Source: Vibrio rumoiensis
GTDB lineage: Bacteria > Pseudomonadota > Gammaproteobacteria > Enterobacterales > Vibrionaceae
Direction of reading: 5' to 3'
NCBI RefSeq assembly: GCF_002218045.2
Contig: NZ_AP018686.1
Coordinates: forward strand, 1,105,910-1,169,909
Length of the DNA: 64,000 nucleotides
Part shown: positions 8,681 to 18,345 of the stretch, piece after piece
How the letters are laid out: every line of letters begins with the position of its first letter
How positions within the stretch are numbered: the stretch's first letter is position 1
Notes under the pieces: model-generated
The model's input: only the letters and a program-made list of their open reading frames with translations
What the model was told of the DNA's origin: nothing
The model's database searches: none
Translations under genes and position numbers: made by a program

Positions 8681-9841
8681 TTATTTTTCGATAAAGCGGC
8701 TCGACTTAGTGACCATTCTCATTTGAGTGTCACGGCTTTCTATTTGAGCACTTCGGGTACGCTCTTTGATTCGATAAGACAGCCGTAAATGGGTACATAT
8801 AAACACTACATTTAACAATAGCAGGGCTGCGACTAAATTGTGGCCAACCGCCAAAATAACAGGTAGATGCATCACAACATTGGCAATTCCTAAGCCAACC
8901 TGAAGCATCACTAAGCCAATGAGTAAATAAGCAGAACGATTTAGCAATCGATGTGATTGGTTCAGTAATTGATAACGAATTAAACGCCAAGAAAAAACCA
9001 GAAGCGTTACGGCGGTAATGATGGCTCCGAATCGATGAAGTAAATGAATCGTCACCCGAGAGCCATAGTCCAACACGCCAAATTCAAAACTATCACCATT
9101 CATCAATAATGGATGCTGGAATATGGTCAATGCACCACTGATGTTTAAGGCACGCCACCATTCGCCTTCGCACAATGGAAACGAGGTACAGACTAAAGCC
9201 GCGTAATTGGATGAGGTCCAACCGCCCAAAAAGATTTGCACAATCAATACACTAAGCGCTATCCAGCTCATTTTTTGCAATGAGGTTGCCCACAATAAGC
9301 GCTGATGACTTAGGTTCTTTTCTGGATTTAAAGCGCTCGTTCGACTTTCATCATGATCTTCACAATAAGGCCGGCTAACCAAATAAAACACCATCAATAA
9401 ACTCAACAGTGCAAAGCCACCTAATAAATGCAGTACTACGATGATAGGCATCAACTTTAATGTCACCGTCCACATTCCAAGGGCGGCTTGAAACACCACC
9501 AGTAACACCAAAATACTAGGCCAAAATTTAGGTAGATTGGGCACTTTAACGCTCACCGCTAATATTGCAGCAATCAATAGTCCTAAAGATCCAGCGACAT
9601 AACGGTGAATCATTTCGAGCCAAGCTTTGTGAGGTTCAATAATGTGCTCAGGAAATAAGCTAGACGCGCGGACGATTTCAGCATTTTTCATTGGAACACT
9701 AAGCTGTCCATAACAACCGGGCCAATCAGGACAACCTAATCCTGCATCGGAGATACGAGTGTAGGCGCCCAACACAATCACAACTAAAGTAAGGCCAATG
9801 CTGAACCGAATCAGTTTGGTTAGTAATGCCGCATAATCCAT
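8681..9841 (-). CDS. ctaA: Heme A synthase (COX15/CtaA family)
   Basis: About 386 residues, oxidising the C8 methyl of heme O to make heme A for subunit I. There are about eight membrane helices, and the conserved region LVVIVLGAYTRISDAGLGCP with DWPGC near the N-terminus is diagnostic, as are heme-ligand histidines (EPHKAWLEMIHRY; IHLLHRFGA). The frame opens at 9862, but the ATG at 9841 (MDYAALL) has a purine-rich GAAGGGGG upstream and is preferred. It lies in the oxidase operon between the Sco-like gene and ctaB. Confidence 0.92.
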   Translation of the reverse strand: MDYAALLTKLIRFSIGLTLVVIVLGAYTRISDAGLGCPDWPGCYGQLSVPMKNAEIVRASSLFPEHIIEPHKAWLEMIHRYVAGSLGLLIAAILAVSVKVPNLPKFWPSILVLLVVFQAALGMWTVTLKLMPIIVVLHLLGGFALLSLLMVFYLVSRPYCEDHDESRTSALNPEKNLSHQRLLWATSLQKMSWIALSVLIVQIFLGGWTSSNYAALVCTSFPLCEGEWWRALNISGALTIFQHPLLMNGDSFEFGVLDYGSRVTIHLLHRFGAIITAVTLLVFSWRLIRYQLLNQSHRLLNRSAYLLIGLVMLQVGLGIANVVMHLPVILAVGHNLVAALLLLNVVFICTHLRLSYRIKERTRSAQIESRDTQMRMVTKSSRFIEK

Positions 9842-9882
9842 ATCGCCCCCTTCACCGGTCATCGTGATTGCACCACTGAGAT

Positions 9883-10482
9883 TTAACCCACTCTTGATAG
9901 TTTTAATAACTTACGTAAATCAGCTAGCAGCCCCTTGAGTTCATCTGTTAGTTCACCTTGATCGCGCACGGTAGGATAGCGCATCACCCATTGCCCAAGC
10001 GGATCAATCAAAACAAAATCTTGAGTAGCAAAGCTTTGCATATTAGCTTGATGCCAAAGTTCGGGCGCCGATAACAACACAAAACCACTGTCTTTTAAGG
10101 TCGCTAAATCTTCTGGGTTAGACGCCATAACAACCGGTACGACTCGTGGCTGATCTTTACCTAATGCAATGTGACTTTGCTTTAATAGATGCAACTGTTG
10201 CTCGCACACCGCATCACATTGGTCCGGTAAAAGGTAAGCGATTTGCCATGAGTGAATGGCTGGGTTGATCAATTGCACATCTTGATAATGAAAATTGGGT
10301 TCAATTAACTGGCCGTGATTGGTGACTCCGGGTTGATACCAATGCATGGATAAAATTAGCTTGGCGGCAATCACTGGTAAGGCAAAAATCAGCAACATTA
10401 GCCATAACACTTTTTTACTTGAACCTGGTGTTAACCCTTTATTTTCAACCCGTATATTCTCTTGCTTCGATATACTCATCAC
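9883..10482 (-). CDS. Sco-like membrane-anchored protein of the oxidase operon
   Basis: 199 residues with one N-terminal membrane helix (about 24-45, VLWLMLLIFALPVIAAKLIL). A thioredoxin-fold-like domain would face the periplasm. CDAVC is a CxxxC pair as in the copper-metallochaperones Sco1/SenC, but the overall similarity looks weak and the usual Sco histidine is not obvious. Position inside the caa3 operon between SURF1 and heme A synthase supports a role in oxidase assembly, possibly CuA metallation or thiol reduction. That role is inference. Confidence 0.65.
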   Translation of the reverse strand: MMSISKQENIRVENKGLTPGSSKKVLWLMLLIFALPVIAAKLILSMHWYQPGVTNHGQLIEPNFHYQDVQLINPAIHSWQIAYLLPDQCDAVCEQQLHLLKQSHIALGKDQPRVVPVVMASNPEDLATLKDSGFVLLSAPELWHQANMQSFATQDFVLIDPLGQWVMRYPTVRDQGELTDELKGLLADLRKLLKLSRVG

Positions 10483-10566
10483 GACCTGACCTCAATTCAA
10501 ATAATCTAAAAACGCATACGGTCTTGTTGTTCATTACCATCTAAGGTTAAGACTTTCGATGGTGGC

Positions 10567-11394
10567 TTACGTTGGGCGCTTAACCTGTCGAAAAGCAAAC
10601 CATATGGCTAACAACAGCAATACACTGGCCATCGAAAACCACTGTACTGCATAACCAAAGTGTCGTTTTGATGACATGGGTAGCGGATGCCATGGATGTG
10701 GTAAGTGCTCACTAACAACATTTCCATGTTCACTGGCTAACTCCAAAGGTTGAACAGGCTGAATCACATAAGGAAATAACGTATTTTTCATATCAAAGGA
10801 TAAATAACGAGGCAACGATTCCAGTAATAAATTCTGCACTCGAAGCGATGCGGTTCCTTGTAATTGCCCCCCTTCCGATTCAATTATTTCCGGCATCAAA
10901 CCTTGGCTCATCGGGTTCTCTTGTTTGCGATATAAACGTCCTACCATACTTTGTTGTTCCACCACGCCAGCTACATAAGGCAAGACTTGTCGATCACGTC
11001 CTGCTGCAATAAATCCCAATTCAATTAACGCGATTTTCTGAACGTTTGGTGATGAACCTGATTCACCAGACAGCACACGTACCGGTTGAAAAACGAGGTA
11101 ACCGACTTTGCCTTGCCAGGTTTGGTTATCCCAATACACACGTTGCACCTTAAAATTAAGCGGCAATGGTTCTATCGTCAGAGAGACTTTTGTGCCGATG
11201 GCGTGGTGATTGTTATCGAATACCCAATCTTTCATTGCCACTGGTGCGGCATCGGCTCTTAATTGTAATTGTTGCTCCAATGCCAATTTTTGGTTACCCC
11301 GCTCTAATTGCCAAAAACCTAATTTGACCATCACAATAAACACAACCACAGTAAGTAATAATAAACCGATTTTTTTTACGCCCAATGTCGCCAT
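10567..11394 (-). CDS. SURF1-family oxidase assembly protein
   Basis: About 275 residues. The signature LGFWQLERGNQK follows the first membrane helix, and the second helix near the C-terminus carries HFGYAVQWFSMA, the typical SURF1 topology. SURF1 promotes heme a insertion into subunit I. The open frame extends to 11508, but the ATG at 11394 (MATLGVKKIGLL) or 11406 gives the usual length. A start at 11394 avoids overlap with the divergent DUF2909 gene at 11405; no good ribosome site distinguishes them. Confidence 0.88.
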   Translation of the reverse strand: MATLGVKKIGLLLLTVVVFIVMVKLGFWQLERGNQKLALEQQLQLRADAAPVAMKDWVFDNNHHAIGTKVSLTIEPLPLNFKVQRVYWDNQTWQGKVGYLVFQPVRVLSGESGSSPNVQKIALIELGFIAAGRDRQVLPYVAGVVEQQSMVGRLYRKQENPMSQGLMPEIIESEGGQLQGTASLRVQNLLLESLPRYLSFDMKNTLFPYVIQPVQPLELASEHGNVVSEHLPHPWHPLPMSSKRHFGYAVQWFSMASVLLLLAIWFAFRQVKRPT

Positions 11395-11404
11395 AGGAGA
11401 TGCC

Positions 11405-11635
11405 ATGACTATCACTTTCTTATTTAAGTTAACCTTGGTGCTTCTGCTGCTGTTTGTCATTTTTAACCTCGGCAGAGCTTTGTACTCAATGGTGAAATAC
11501 GATCGCAACGACCCGAATGCGGTACCAATGAGTCAATATCTTGGAAAACGCTTATTTATTTCGGTCATCATTATAATGGTGCTGTTAATTGGTTTAGCGT
11601 CAGGCCTCCTCTCGCCCAATACTCGCCCTTACTAA
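11405..11635 (+). CDS. DUF2909 twin-helix membrane protein
   Basis: 76 residues beginning MTITFLFKLTLVLLLLFVIF, preceded by AGGAG at good spacing. It has two membrane helices separated by a short polar loop (KYDRNDPNAVPMSQYLGKR). Proteins of this family are typically encoded, as here, on the opposite strand between subunit III and SURF1 of proteobacterial cytochrome c oxidase operons; function is unknown. The 3' end overlaps the end of the subunit III gene by 4 bp. Confidence 0.85.
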   Translation: MTITFLFKLTLVLLLLFVIFNLGRALYSMVKYDRNDPNAVPMSQYLGKRLFISVIIIMVLLIGLASGLLSPNTRPY

Positions 11636-12552
11636 AGCACATAAACAAAAATAAACAGGCATAACCAAACCACATCGACAAAATGCCAGTACCAACTTCC
11701 CGCTTGAAATGCAAAATGATCTCGAGGAGTAAAATGGCTAAATGCGATACGGCAAAGCAGTACAATCAAAAACAGAGTACCCAAGGTCACATGCAAGCCA
11801 TGAAACCCGGTGAGCAAAAAGAAGGTATTACCATAAACGCCGGATTGCAGAGTGAGGTTCATCTCTTGATAAGCATGCGCGTATTCTTGGCCTTGATAAA
11901 ACAAGAAAGCCACCGCCAACACGATGGTAATTTCCAACCAAATGATCAGTGCGGTACGTTGGTTTTTTTCTAAGCTGAGTTGAGAAAAATGCAGCGTAAT
12001 CGAGGACGTCAATAAAATAATGGTGTTCATTAAAGGCAGGCCCTGCCAAGGCATCGCTTGGGTCTCTGTACCACCTGGGGTTTTTACTAATGGCCATATC
12101 GCTTCAAAGGTGGGCCACAACACTTCATTGGTCATCAAGTTATTGGAAGCGCCACCAAGCCAAGGTACAGAAATCATTCTGGTATAAAAAAGCGCCCCAA
12201 AGAAGGCAGCAAAAAACATCACTTCTGAAAAAATAAACCAGCTCATTCCTTGACGAAATGAACGTTCTATTTGGTGTGAATATAAGCCAGACAGCGACTC
12301 TTGGATCACATTACGAAACCAGCCAACGAGCATAATCACTAAAGTGACAAAACCGACGAATAATACAAACCCACCAAAGCTACTCAACATGCTTTTAGGC
12401 TGAATGAATAACCCCGCGCCAACCGCGATCATAAACAAGGCAAACGCGCCAACAATCGGCCAATTACTTTCTGGCGGCACATAATAAACTTCCGGTTGAC
12501 GGGAATGAGGGACATGGCCTTGATGAGAGGCGGTAGGACTCGATTTATTCAT
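11632..12552 (-). CDS. ctaE: Cytochrome c oxidase subunit III
   Basis: 306 residues with the seven-helix COX3 fold. Recognisable segments are FSEVMFFAAFFGALFYTRM, LLTGFHGLHVTLGTLFL and the terminal WYWHFVDVVWLCLF. The subunit has no metal centre; it stabilises the oxidase and lines the oxygen path. It is part of the operon between cox11 (25 bp upstream) and SURF1. Confidence 0.95.
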   Translation of the reverse strand: MNKSSPTASHQGHVPHSRQPEVYYVPPESNWPIVGAFALFMIAVGAGLFIQPKSMLSSFGGFVLFVGFVTLVIMLVGWFRNVIQESLSGLYSHQIERSFRQGMSWFIFSEVMFFAAFFGALFYTRMISVPWLGGASNNLMTNEVLWPTFEAIWPLVKTPGGTETQAMPWQGLPLMNTIILLTSSITLHFSQLSLEKNQRTALIIWLEITIVLAVAFLFYQGQEYAHAYQEMNLTLQSGVYGNTFFLLTGFHGLHVTLGTLFLIVLLCRIAFSHFTPRDHFAFQAGSWYWHFVDVVWLCLFIFVYVL

Positions 12553-12576
12553 CTTAGCTCTCCTTAAAATAAGCGA

Positions 12577-13266
12577 TTAATTCCGCTCATTTAGCGATGA
12601 ATCAAATGGTTGAGCGAACGACTCTGGCGCTCCCCTGCTCAAACTAACAACATTGTTACTCTTTAAATCTTTAGACGCTCTAAGCACTTGAGTCTTGGCG
12701 GTATTGGGTGCTTTAGCGGATGGCGATTCGTTTTTGGTAATGTCATATAAAGTATAAGAAAGCGTCAACCGATTAACGGAAGTCGGCAAATCGTTATCCA
12801 CATAAAAAATCACCGGTAATTCGGCTTCAGCTTTGCCTGCCAAAGGTTGGTGATGAAAACAAAAACACTCCACTTTATTAAAATGGGTGGCCGCTAATCC
12901 GGGGGCAATAGAAGGCACGGCTTGGCCAATCATGGCCACATTTGAGTTATTCACTGCCCGATAACTGGTTTTAATCACTTCGCCAGGATGCACATCCATT
13001 TGTGCCTGAACCGGTTCAAACTGCCATGGCATATCTGGGCTCACATTAGCCATAAACTGCACTCGTACCACGCGAGATTTATCCACTTGGATACCTTGAG
13101 TGCTGGCGGCAACGGTGTTGGTTTTGCCGTTAATACCAAGTTGCTGGCACATAATGTCGTACAAAGGCACTAACGCGAACCCAAAACCAAACATACCAAC
13201 CACGCCAAGCAGCAAATAGCCGATCAGCTTTTTATTACTTTTTGCGATGTTCGATTGATTCGTCAT
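12577..13266 (-). CDS. ctaG: Cytochrome c oxidase assembly protein CtaG/Cox11 (CuB chaperone)
   Basis: 229 residues: one N-terminal membrane helix (about 14-34, LIGYLLLGVVGMFGFGFALV) and a periplasmic immunoglobulin-like copper-binding domain. The copper motif CFCF in KVECFCFHHQPL is present. The protein delivers copper to the CuB site of subunit I. It lies 74 bp after the subunit I gene. A Ser/Thr/Asn-rich tail of about 40 residues after the core is longer than usual. Confidence 0.93.
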   Translation of the reverse strand: MTNQSNIAKSNKKLIGYLLLGVVGMFGFGFALVPLYDIMCQQLGINGKTNTVAASTQGIQVDKSRVVRVQFMANVSPDMPWQFEPVQAQMDVHPGEVIKTSYRAVNNSNVAMIGQAVPSIAPGLAATHFNKVECFCFHHQPLAGKAEAELPVIFYVDNDLPTSVNRLTLSYTLYDITKNESPSAKAPNTAKTQVLRASKDLKSNNVVSLSRGAPESFAQPFDSSLNERN

Positions 13267-13340
13267 TACCTGTGCCTCATCTCATCGTGGGCTTATCTCT
13301 CTTTCGCCACAACACTGCATGCCTACTCTTTTCCTATCGT

Positions 13341-14960
13341 CTATTTCTCTATCGTCGGTGGAGTCGAAAACGTATGGTGTGGCGCAGGGCTTGGCACCGT
13401 CCATTCCAACCCTTCAGCGCGATCCCAAGGCTTAGCAGGCGCTGCATCACCACCACGAATACATTTGATCACCACCGTCAGAAAGAGCAATTGAGACAGG
13501 CCAAACATAAATCCACCGATGGAGACGATCTGATTCACATCCGCAAATTGAATCGCATAATCAGGAATACGCCTAGGCATGCCTGCTAGCCCTAAGAAAT
13601 GCATAGGGAAAAATAAAATATTGACGGAAATAACCGATAGCCAGAAGTGCCACAAGCTTAATGTTTGGTTATACATATGGCCGGTCCATTTAGGCAGCCA
13701 GTAATAGGCCGCCGCCATGATTGAAAATACCGCACCAGTTACCAAAACATAATGAAAATGCGCCACCACAAAATAAGTATCATGGTATTGGAAATCAGCC
13801 GGCACAATCGCCAGCATCAGCCCTGAAAAGCCTCCGATGGTAAACAGCACAATAAAAGCAATCGCAAACAACATCGGAGTTTCAAACGTGAGTGAGCCTC
13901 GCCACATGGTCGCCACCCAGTTAAACACTTTCACTCCGGTCGGTACGGCAATTAACATGGTGCAATACATAAAGAAGATTTCAGCAAACACTGGCATACC
14001 CGTGGTAAACATGTGGTGCGCCCAAACTAAAAACGACAGTAAGGCAATCGAACATGTGGCGTACACCATCGAGTGGTAGCCAAACAACCTTTTGCCACTA
14101 AAAGCGGGGATAATTGCTGAAATGATGCCAAATGAAGGCAAAATCATGATGTACACTTCAGGGTGACCAAAAAACCAAAAAATATGTTGGAACATCACTG
14201 GGTCGCCGCCGCCTGCTGCATCAAAAAAACTGGTGCCGAAATATTTATCGGTGAGCACCATGGTCACTGCCCCGGCCAAAACAGGCATCACAGCAATTAA
14301 TAAGAAAGCGGTGATTAACCAAGTCCAAACAAACATCGGTAACTTCATCCAATCCATACCGGGTGCGCGCATATTCACGATGGTCACAATCACATTGATC
14401 GCGCCCATGATCGAGCTGATCCCCATAATATGAATAGAAAAGACAAATAATGCGGTACTGTCAGAACTGAATTTGGTTGAGAGCGGTGCGTAAAATGTCC
14501 AACCAAAGTCAGGTCCCCCACCCGGCATCAACAGAGAGCCGAGTAAAATCAAAAATGCAAAAGGTAGAATCCAAAAACTGAGGTTATTCATTCGTGGCAA
14601 CGCCATATCTGGCGCGCCAATCATCATCGGGATCATCCAGTTTGCTAATCCAGTAAACGCTGGCATTACCGCGCCAAACACCATGATCAAGCCATGAACC
14701 GTGGTCATTTGGTTAAAAAAGTGCGGATCAACCAATTGCAAGCCAGGCTGAAATAACTCGGCTCGAATCACCATGGCCATCGCGCCGCCAGTGAAAAACA
14801 TAATCAAGCTAAACCATAGATATAAAGTCCCTATGTCTTTATGGTTGGTCGAATAAAGCCAGCGCTTGATGCCTTTTGCAGGCCCATGGTGCACGTGCTC
14901 AGAGTCAATATGATCGGCCGTCTCTGTTGCTGTATGTTGGTAAGAAGATGAAGGGTTCAT
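13341..14960 (-). CDS. ctaD: Cytochrome c oxidase subunit I (aa3 type)
   Basis: 539 residues, the catalytic subunit with 12 helices. The low-spin heme ligand is seen in MTTVHGLIMVFG, the CuB histidine and cross-linked tyrosine in FGHPEVYIMILPSFG, the two CuB histidines in VWAHHMFTTG, and the heme a3/a histidines in FVVAHFHYVL. The start codon overlaps the subunit II stop by 4 bp (ATGA), so translation is probably coupled. Confidence 0.97.
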   Translation of the reverse strand: MNPSSSYQHTATETADHIDSEHVHHGPAKGIKRWLYSTNHKDIGTLYLWFSLIMFFTGGAMAMVIRAELFQPGLQLVDPHFFNQMTTVHGLIMVFGAVMPAFTGLANWMIPMMIGAPDMALPRMNNLSFWILPFAFLILLGSLLMPGGGPDFGWTFYAPLSTKFSSDSTALFVFSIHIMGISSIMGAINVIVTIVNMRAPGMDWMKLPMFVWTWLITAFLLIAVMPVLAGAVTMVLTDKYFGTSFFDAAGGGDPVMFQHIFWFFGHPEVYIMILPSFGIISAIIPAFSGKRLFGYHSMVYATCSIALLSFLVWAHHMFTTGMPVFAEIFFMYCTMLIAVPTGVKVFNWVATMWRGSLTFETPMLFAIAFIVLFTIGGFSGLMLAIVPADFQYHDTYFVVAHFHYVLVTGAVFSIMAAAYYWLPKWTGHMYNQTLSLWHFWLSVISVNILFFPMHFLGLAGMPRRIPDYAIQFADVNQIVSIGGFMFGLSQLLFLTVVIKCIRGGDAAPAKPWDRAEGLEWTVPSPAPHHTFSTPPTIEK

Positions 14961-16243
14961 TGTGCCTCCGATTGACTATCCACTGTCTCTGATGCTGGCT
15001 CGGCTTCCATATTTGCTTGTGTGCTTTCTTTATCCGGTAACGTGCCATCAGTAAGGACTTGTTTGATATCTGAAGCTTGCAGCGCATCGCCGGTATCATT
15101 GCCCCAAGCATTACGCTCATAAGTAATGACTGCCGCAATCTCTTCTTCACTTAATTGATTAGCAAACGCCTGCATTGCGGTTCCTGCTTTGCCATGAGTA
15201 ACAATATTGATATGTTGCAGTACATCGCCGGTAGCAATTGGGCTGCCTTTCAAGGCAGGAAAAACATTGGGAACGCCTTGTCCATTAACTTGATGGCAAA
15301 CGCTGCAACGCTCGGTATAAACCTTTTCACCCATCGCCATAAGCTCATCCATACTGAGTGTTTTGCTTAAGGCTTGTTGTTGCTCCGCTTTTTTGGCAGC
15401 GGCCATTTGTTCTTGTTTTGCCAACCAAGTATCAAATTCATCTTCCGGTAGTGCTTGAACCACTATCGGCATAAAACCATGATTACGGCCACATAGCTCA
15501 GCACACTGACCACGGTAAACGCCCGGCTTATCAATTTTGGTCCACGCTTCATTAATAAAACCGGGGACTGCATCTTTTTTCACGGCAAAATCCGGCACCC
15601 ACCATGAGTGAATCACATCATCAGAGGTCATCAAAAAACGGATCTTACGATTGATTGGCAGCACGAGAGGGTTATCAACTTCTAATAGATAATGTTCTCC
15701 TTTTTGCTCACTGCCTTCGATTTGCTTTTGCGAAGTGGTTAAGAAGCTATAAAAAGACACATCATGATTAAAATAGCGGTAATGCCATTTCCATTGCGAA
15801 CCCGTCACTTTAATCGTGAGATCGTCTTGAGAAGTGTCTTCCATCGCAATCAATGTTTTCGTGGCAGGAATGGCCATCAAGACAAGAATAATAATTGGGA
15901 TCACAGTCCAAAGGATTTCAACCTTGGTGCTTTCATGGAAATGAGCGGCTTTAGCTCCTCGCGATTTGCGATGACGAATGATCGAATAAAACATCACGCC
16001 AAACACCACCACGGCAATCGCGCAGCAAATGTAAAAAATCAGCATGTGCAAGTCATAAACCTTACCGCTAATTTCAGTGACGCCTTGGGTAAGGTTAAGT
16101 CGAGTTTCGGCAGGCGTTGCAATCATTGGAATCAAAAGCAATATTCCAGCCACCAGCCGTACCATAAAGCGTAGAGCAAAGCTTATTTTGCCAGAGTCCA
16201 CCATTGAATAATAAGCAGCAACGTTTGTACGTGATCTGATCAA
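14957..16243 (-). CDS. ctaC: Cytochrome c oxidase subunit II with fused cytochrome c domain (caa3 type)
   Basis: 428 residues. Two N-terminal helices precede the periplasmic cupredoxin domain, where CuA ligands are seen in DVIHSWWVPDF and QCAELCGRNHGFM. A fused C-terminal cytochrome c domain carries the heme motif CSVCH and an axial Met region (GKAGTAMQAF), which defines the caa3 type. The chosen start is a TTG at 16243, supported by GAGGGGG upstream; an in-frame ATG lies at 16204. This is the first gene of the eight-gene minus-strand operon. Confidence 0.95.
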   Translation of the reverse strand: MIRSRTNVAAYYSMVDSGKISFALRFMVRLVAGILLLIPMIATPAETRLNLTQGVTEISGKVYDLHMLIFYICCAIAVVVFGVMFYSIIRHRKSRGAKAAHFHESTKVEILWTVIPIIILVLMAIPATKTLIAMEDTSQDDLTIKVTGSQWKWHYRYFNHDVSFYSFLTTSQKQIEGSEQKGEHYLLEVDNPLVLPINRKIRFLMTSDDVIHSWWVPDFAVKKDAVPGFINEAWTKIDKPGVYRGQCAELCGRNHGFMPIVVQALPEDEFDTWLAKQEQMAAAKKAEQQQALSKTLSMDELMAMGEKVYTERCSVCHQVNGQGVPNVFPALKGSPIATGDVLQHINIVTHGKAGTAMQAFANQLSEEEIAAVITYERNAWGNDTGDALQASDIKQVLTDGTLPDKESTQANMEAEPASETVDSQSEAQ

Positions 16244-16857
16244 GATGCCCCCTCGTCCTTACAATATTTTTATTGTTATTTACCTAAAGCCATTAAATCT
16301 GCAATCAGACGGATGAACAGCGTCAATCAATTTGCTAATTCAATGGCTTTAGATATCGCGGAGCAAGAAGCACACAGATACACCAAGTGAGCATAAGCTC
16401 CAACAGGTTCCCTTCATACAGTTTGAAAATACATTCAAATGCATATGAAACCGTGATGAGGTGTCAGGATGAAGTGGCACCACACCACGCTATACTTTTA
16501 ATTCATATAAGTTCATAACGGGTACGGCTTTTCTACGTTTTTACTTACCTAGTTATCTCTAAAGCTAGTTAGAGTTTTAGATTTGTTCAAGAAATATACT
16601 TTTTCTATTTTCAATTTGTGAGCACAAAATCAACAAAAAAAAATTTCTCGTGTTCATTTAGTGTGCTATAAACCTGCGCAACATTTATTTAACAACACAA
16701 GTGCGTACAAAATTGCACCAATTGTTAATTCTTGTACTGATATTCAGGCTTTCTAGTAGACAGATTCACTACAGAAGCTATGATGGTTTAGCCCAGAAGC
16801 TACTGGGCCGGTCAAACTGGATTTTGACTGACAATAAAACATAAAACAGGCTTAACT
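16244..16857. other. Divergent regulatory region between the oxidase operon and sstT
   Basis: 614 bp, AT-rich, without a credible gene. It must hold the oxidase promoter (minus strand) and the sstT promoter (plus strand). The sstT side ends in a leader with hairpin GCCCAG (16791-16796)/CTGGGC (16803-16808), about 50 bp before the start codon. No operator was recognised with confidence. Confidence 0.6.
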
Positions 16858-18096
16858 ATGCAAAACAACAACTCATTGATTCATCGATTGGCCAATGGCA
16901 ATCTGGTGCTGCAAATTTTGGTTGGTATTATCGCAGGTGTTGCACTTGCTACGATTTCACCTTCAGCAGCTACTAGCATGTCAATTTTTGGTAGCCTATT
17001 CGTCGGCGCACTAAAAGCCATCGCACCTATCCTTGTTTTTATTTTGGTTGCAGCTTCGATTGCTAGCCAGAAAAAAGACTCCAGCAGTAACATGCGTCCA
17101 GTGGTTACTCTTTACCTTGTCGGCACCTTTTTAGCGGCCCTAACTGCGGTACTAATGAGCTTTGCTTTCCCAACATCGCTTACTTTAGTGAATGCAGCAA
17201 CAGGTACCACTCCTCCTGAAGGCATTGGTGAAGTTTTAAATACACTGTTATTTAAAATTGTCGATAACCCAGTAAATGCATTAGTTAATGCTAACTACAT
17301 CGGCATTCTTGCTTGGTCAGTCGGTTTAGGTTTGGCGCTTCGCCACGCTAATACCGCAACCAAAGATATGTTCAGCGATCTTAGCCACGGTGTTTCTGCC
17401 GTAGTTCGCTTTATCATTCGTTTAGCGCCAATCGGTATCTTCGGTCTTGTTGCAACCACATTTGCAACCACAGGCTTTGAGGCGATTGCCGGTTACGCTC
17501 AACTGTTAGCGGTATTACTAGGCTCGATGGCAATCATCGCGCTAATCGTAAACCCACTGTTGGTTTATCTTAAAACCAAGCAAAATCCATATCCGTTGGT
17601 ATTCCAATGCCTACGTGAAAGTGGTGTAACGGCGTTCTTCACTCGCTCAAGTGCAGCGAATATCCCAGTAAACATGGCATTGTGTGAAAAACTAAAACTG
17701 AATGAAGATACTTATTCGGTTTCTATTCCACTAGGTGCAACCGTCAACATGGGTGGCGCGGCGATTACTATCACAGTATTAACGCTGGCAGCGGTTAACA
17801 CGCTTGGTATTCAAGTTGACCTACCAACAGCGGTATTACTAAGCCTAGTAGCAGCAGTTTCAGCTTGTGGTGCATCGGGAGTTGCCGGTGGTTCTTTACT
17901 ACTTATCCCATTAGCATGTAGCTTGTTTGGTATTTCAAACGACATCGCGATGCAAGTAGTCGGTGTTGGCTTCATCATTGGTGTTATCCAAGATTCAGCT
18001 GAAACCGGCCTAAACAGTTCTACAGACGTGGTATTCACTGCCGCGGTTTGTCGTGCAGAAGAAGCTCAAGCAGCAGCGCAATCTAACCAAGCTTAA
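16858..18096 (+). CDS. sstT: Sodium:serine/threonine symporter SstT
   Basis: 412 residues of the DAACS (SLC1-like) family. Diagnostic segments are ANYIGILAWSVGLGLALRHA, the serine-rich hairpin (AFFTRSSAANIPVNMALCEK) and GATVNMGGAAITITVLTLAA; the length equals that of known SstT. It imports serine and threonine with sodium at the inner membrane. It is monocistronic, with a strong terminator directly after it. Confidence 0.93.
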   Translation: MQNNNSLIHRLANGNLVLQILVGIIAGVALATISPSAATSMSIFGSLFVGALKAIAPILVFILVAASIASQKKDSSSNMRPVVTLYLVGTFLAALTAVLMSFAFPTSLTLVNAATGTTPPEGIGEVLNTLLFKIVDNPVNALVNANYIGILAWSVGLGLALRHANTATKDMFSDLSHGVSAVVRFIIRLAPIGIFGLVATTFATTGFEAIAGYAQLLAVLLGSMAIIALIVNPLLVYLKTKQNPYPLVFQCLRESGVTAFFTRSSAANIPVNMALCEKLKLNEDTYSVSIPLGATVNMGGAAITITVLTLAAVNTLGIQVDLPTAVLLSLVAAVSACGASGVAGGSLLLIPLACSLFGISNDIAMQVVGVGFIIGVIQDSAETGLNSSTDVVFTAAVCRAEEAQAAAQSNQA

Positions 18097-18118
18097 TCTT
18101 CAACGCCGATTAAACGTC

Positions 18119-18151
18119 AATGGCCAGCAGAGTGATCTGCTGGCCATTTTT
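18119..18151 (+). terminator. Intrinsic terminator of sstT
   Basis: 11-bp stem TGGCCAGCAGA (18121-18131) and TCTGCTGGCCA (18136-18146) with a GTGA loop, followed by TTTTTA. Confidence 0.93.
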
Positions 18152-18308
18152 ATTTTATGACTTCGGGGACTAAACGATTTATTCCTCTGACGTTATGTTC
18201 CCCCCATCGAGTAATAGCCCTATATTTTTCAAGAGTATAGCGACACTCTCACCGTTACACTTTCTTACATTCCCATAAACGAACGATTAGATTTGCATCT
18301 TATAGGTA

Positions 18309-18323
18309 TGTTATAACATAACA
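18309..18323. promoter_or_regulatory. Zur-type operator upstream of ABC importer
   Basis: TGTTATAACATAACA has perfect inverted arms TGTTAT-N3-ATAACA. This equals the arms and spacing of the gammaproteobacterial Zur box core (TGTTATANTATAACA). It ends 22 bp before the first start codon, where repressor binding would block transcription. Binding by Zur is inference. Confidence 0.65.
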
Positions 18324-18345
18324 AAATCTATCTTTAAGAAATATA

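Noticed and set aside
13242..13589. Plus-strand frame over the subunit I gene end
   Set aside because: Arg/His-rich antisense shadow of the subunit I gene (ctaD).
16791..16808. Hairpin in the sstT leader as a riboswitch
   Set aside because: A single 6-bp stem is too little to assign to any riboswitch class.
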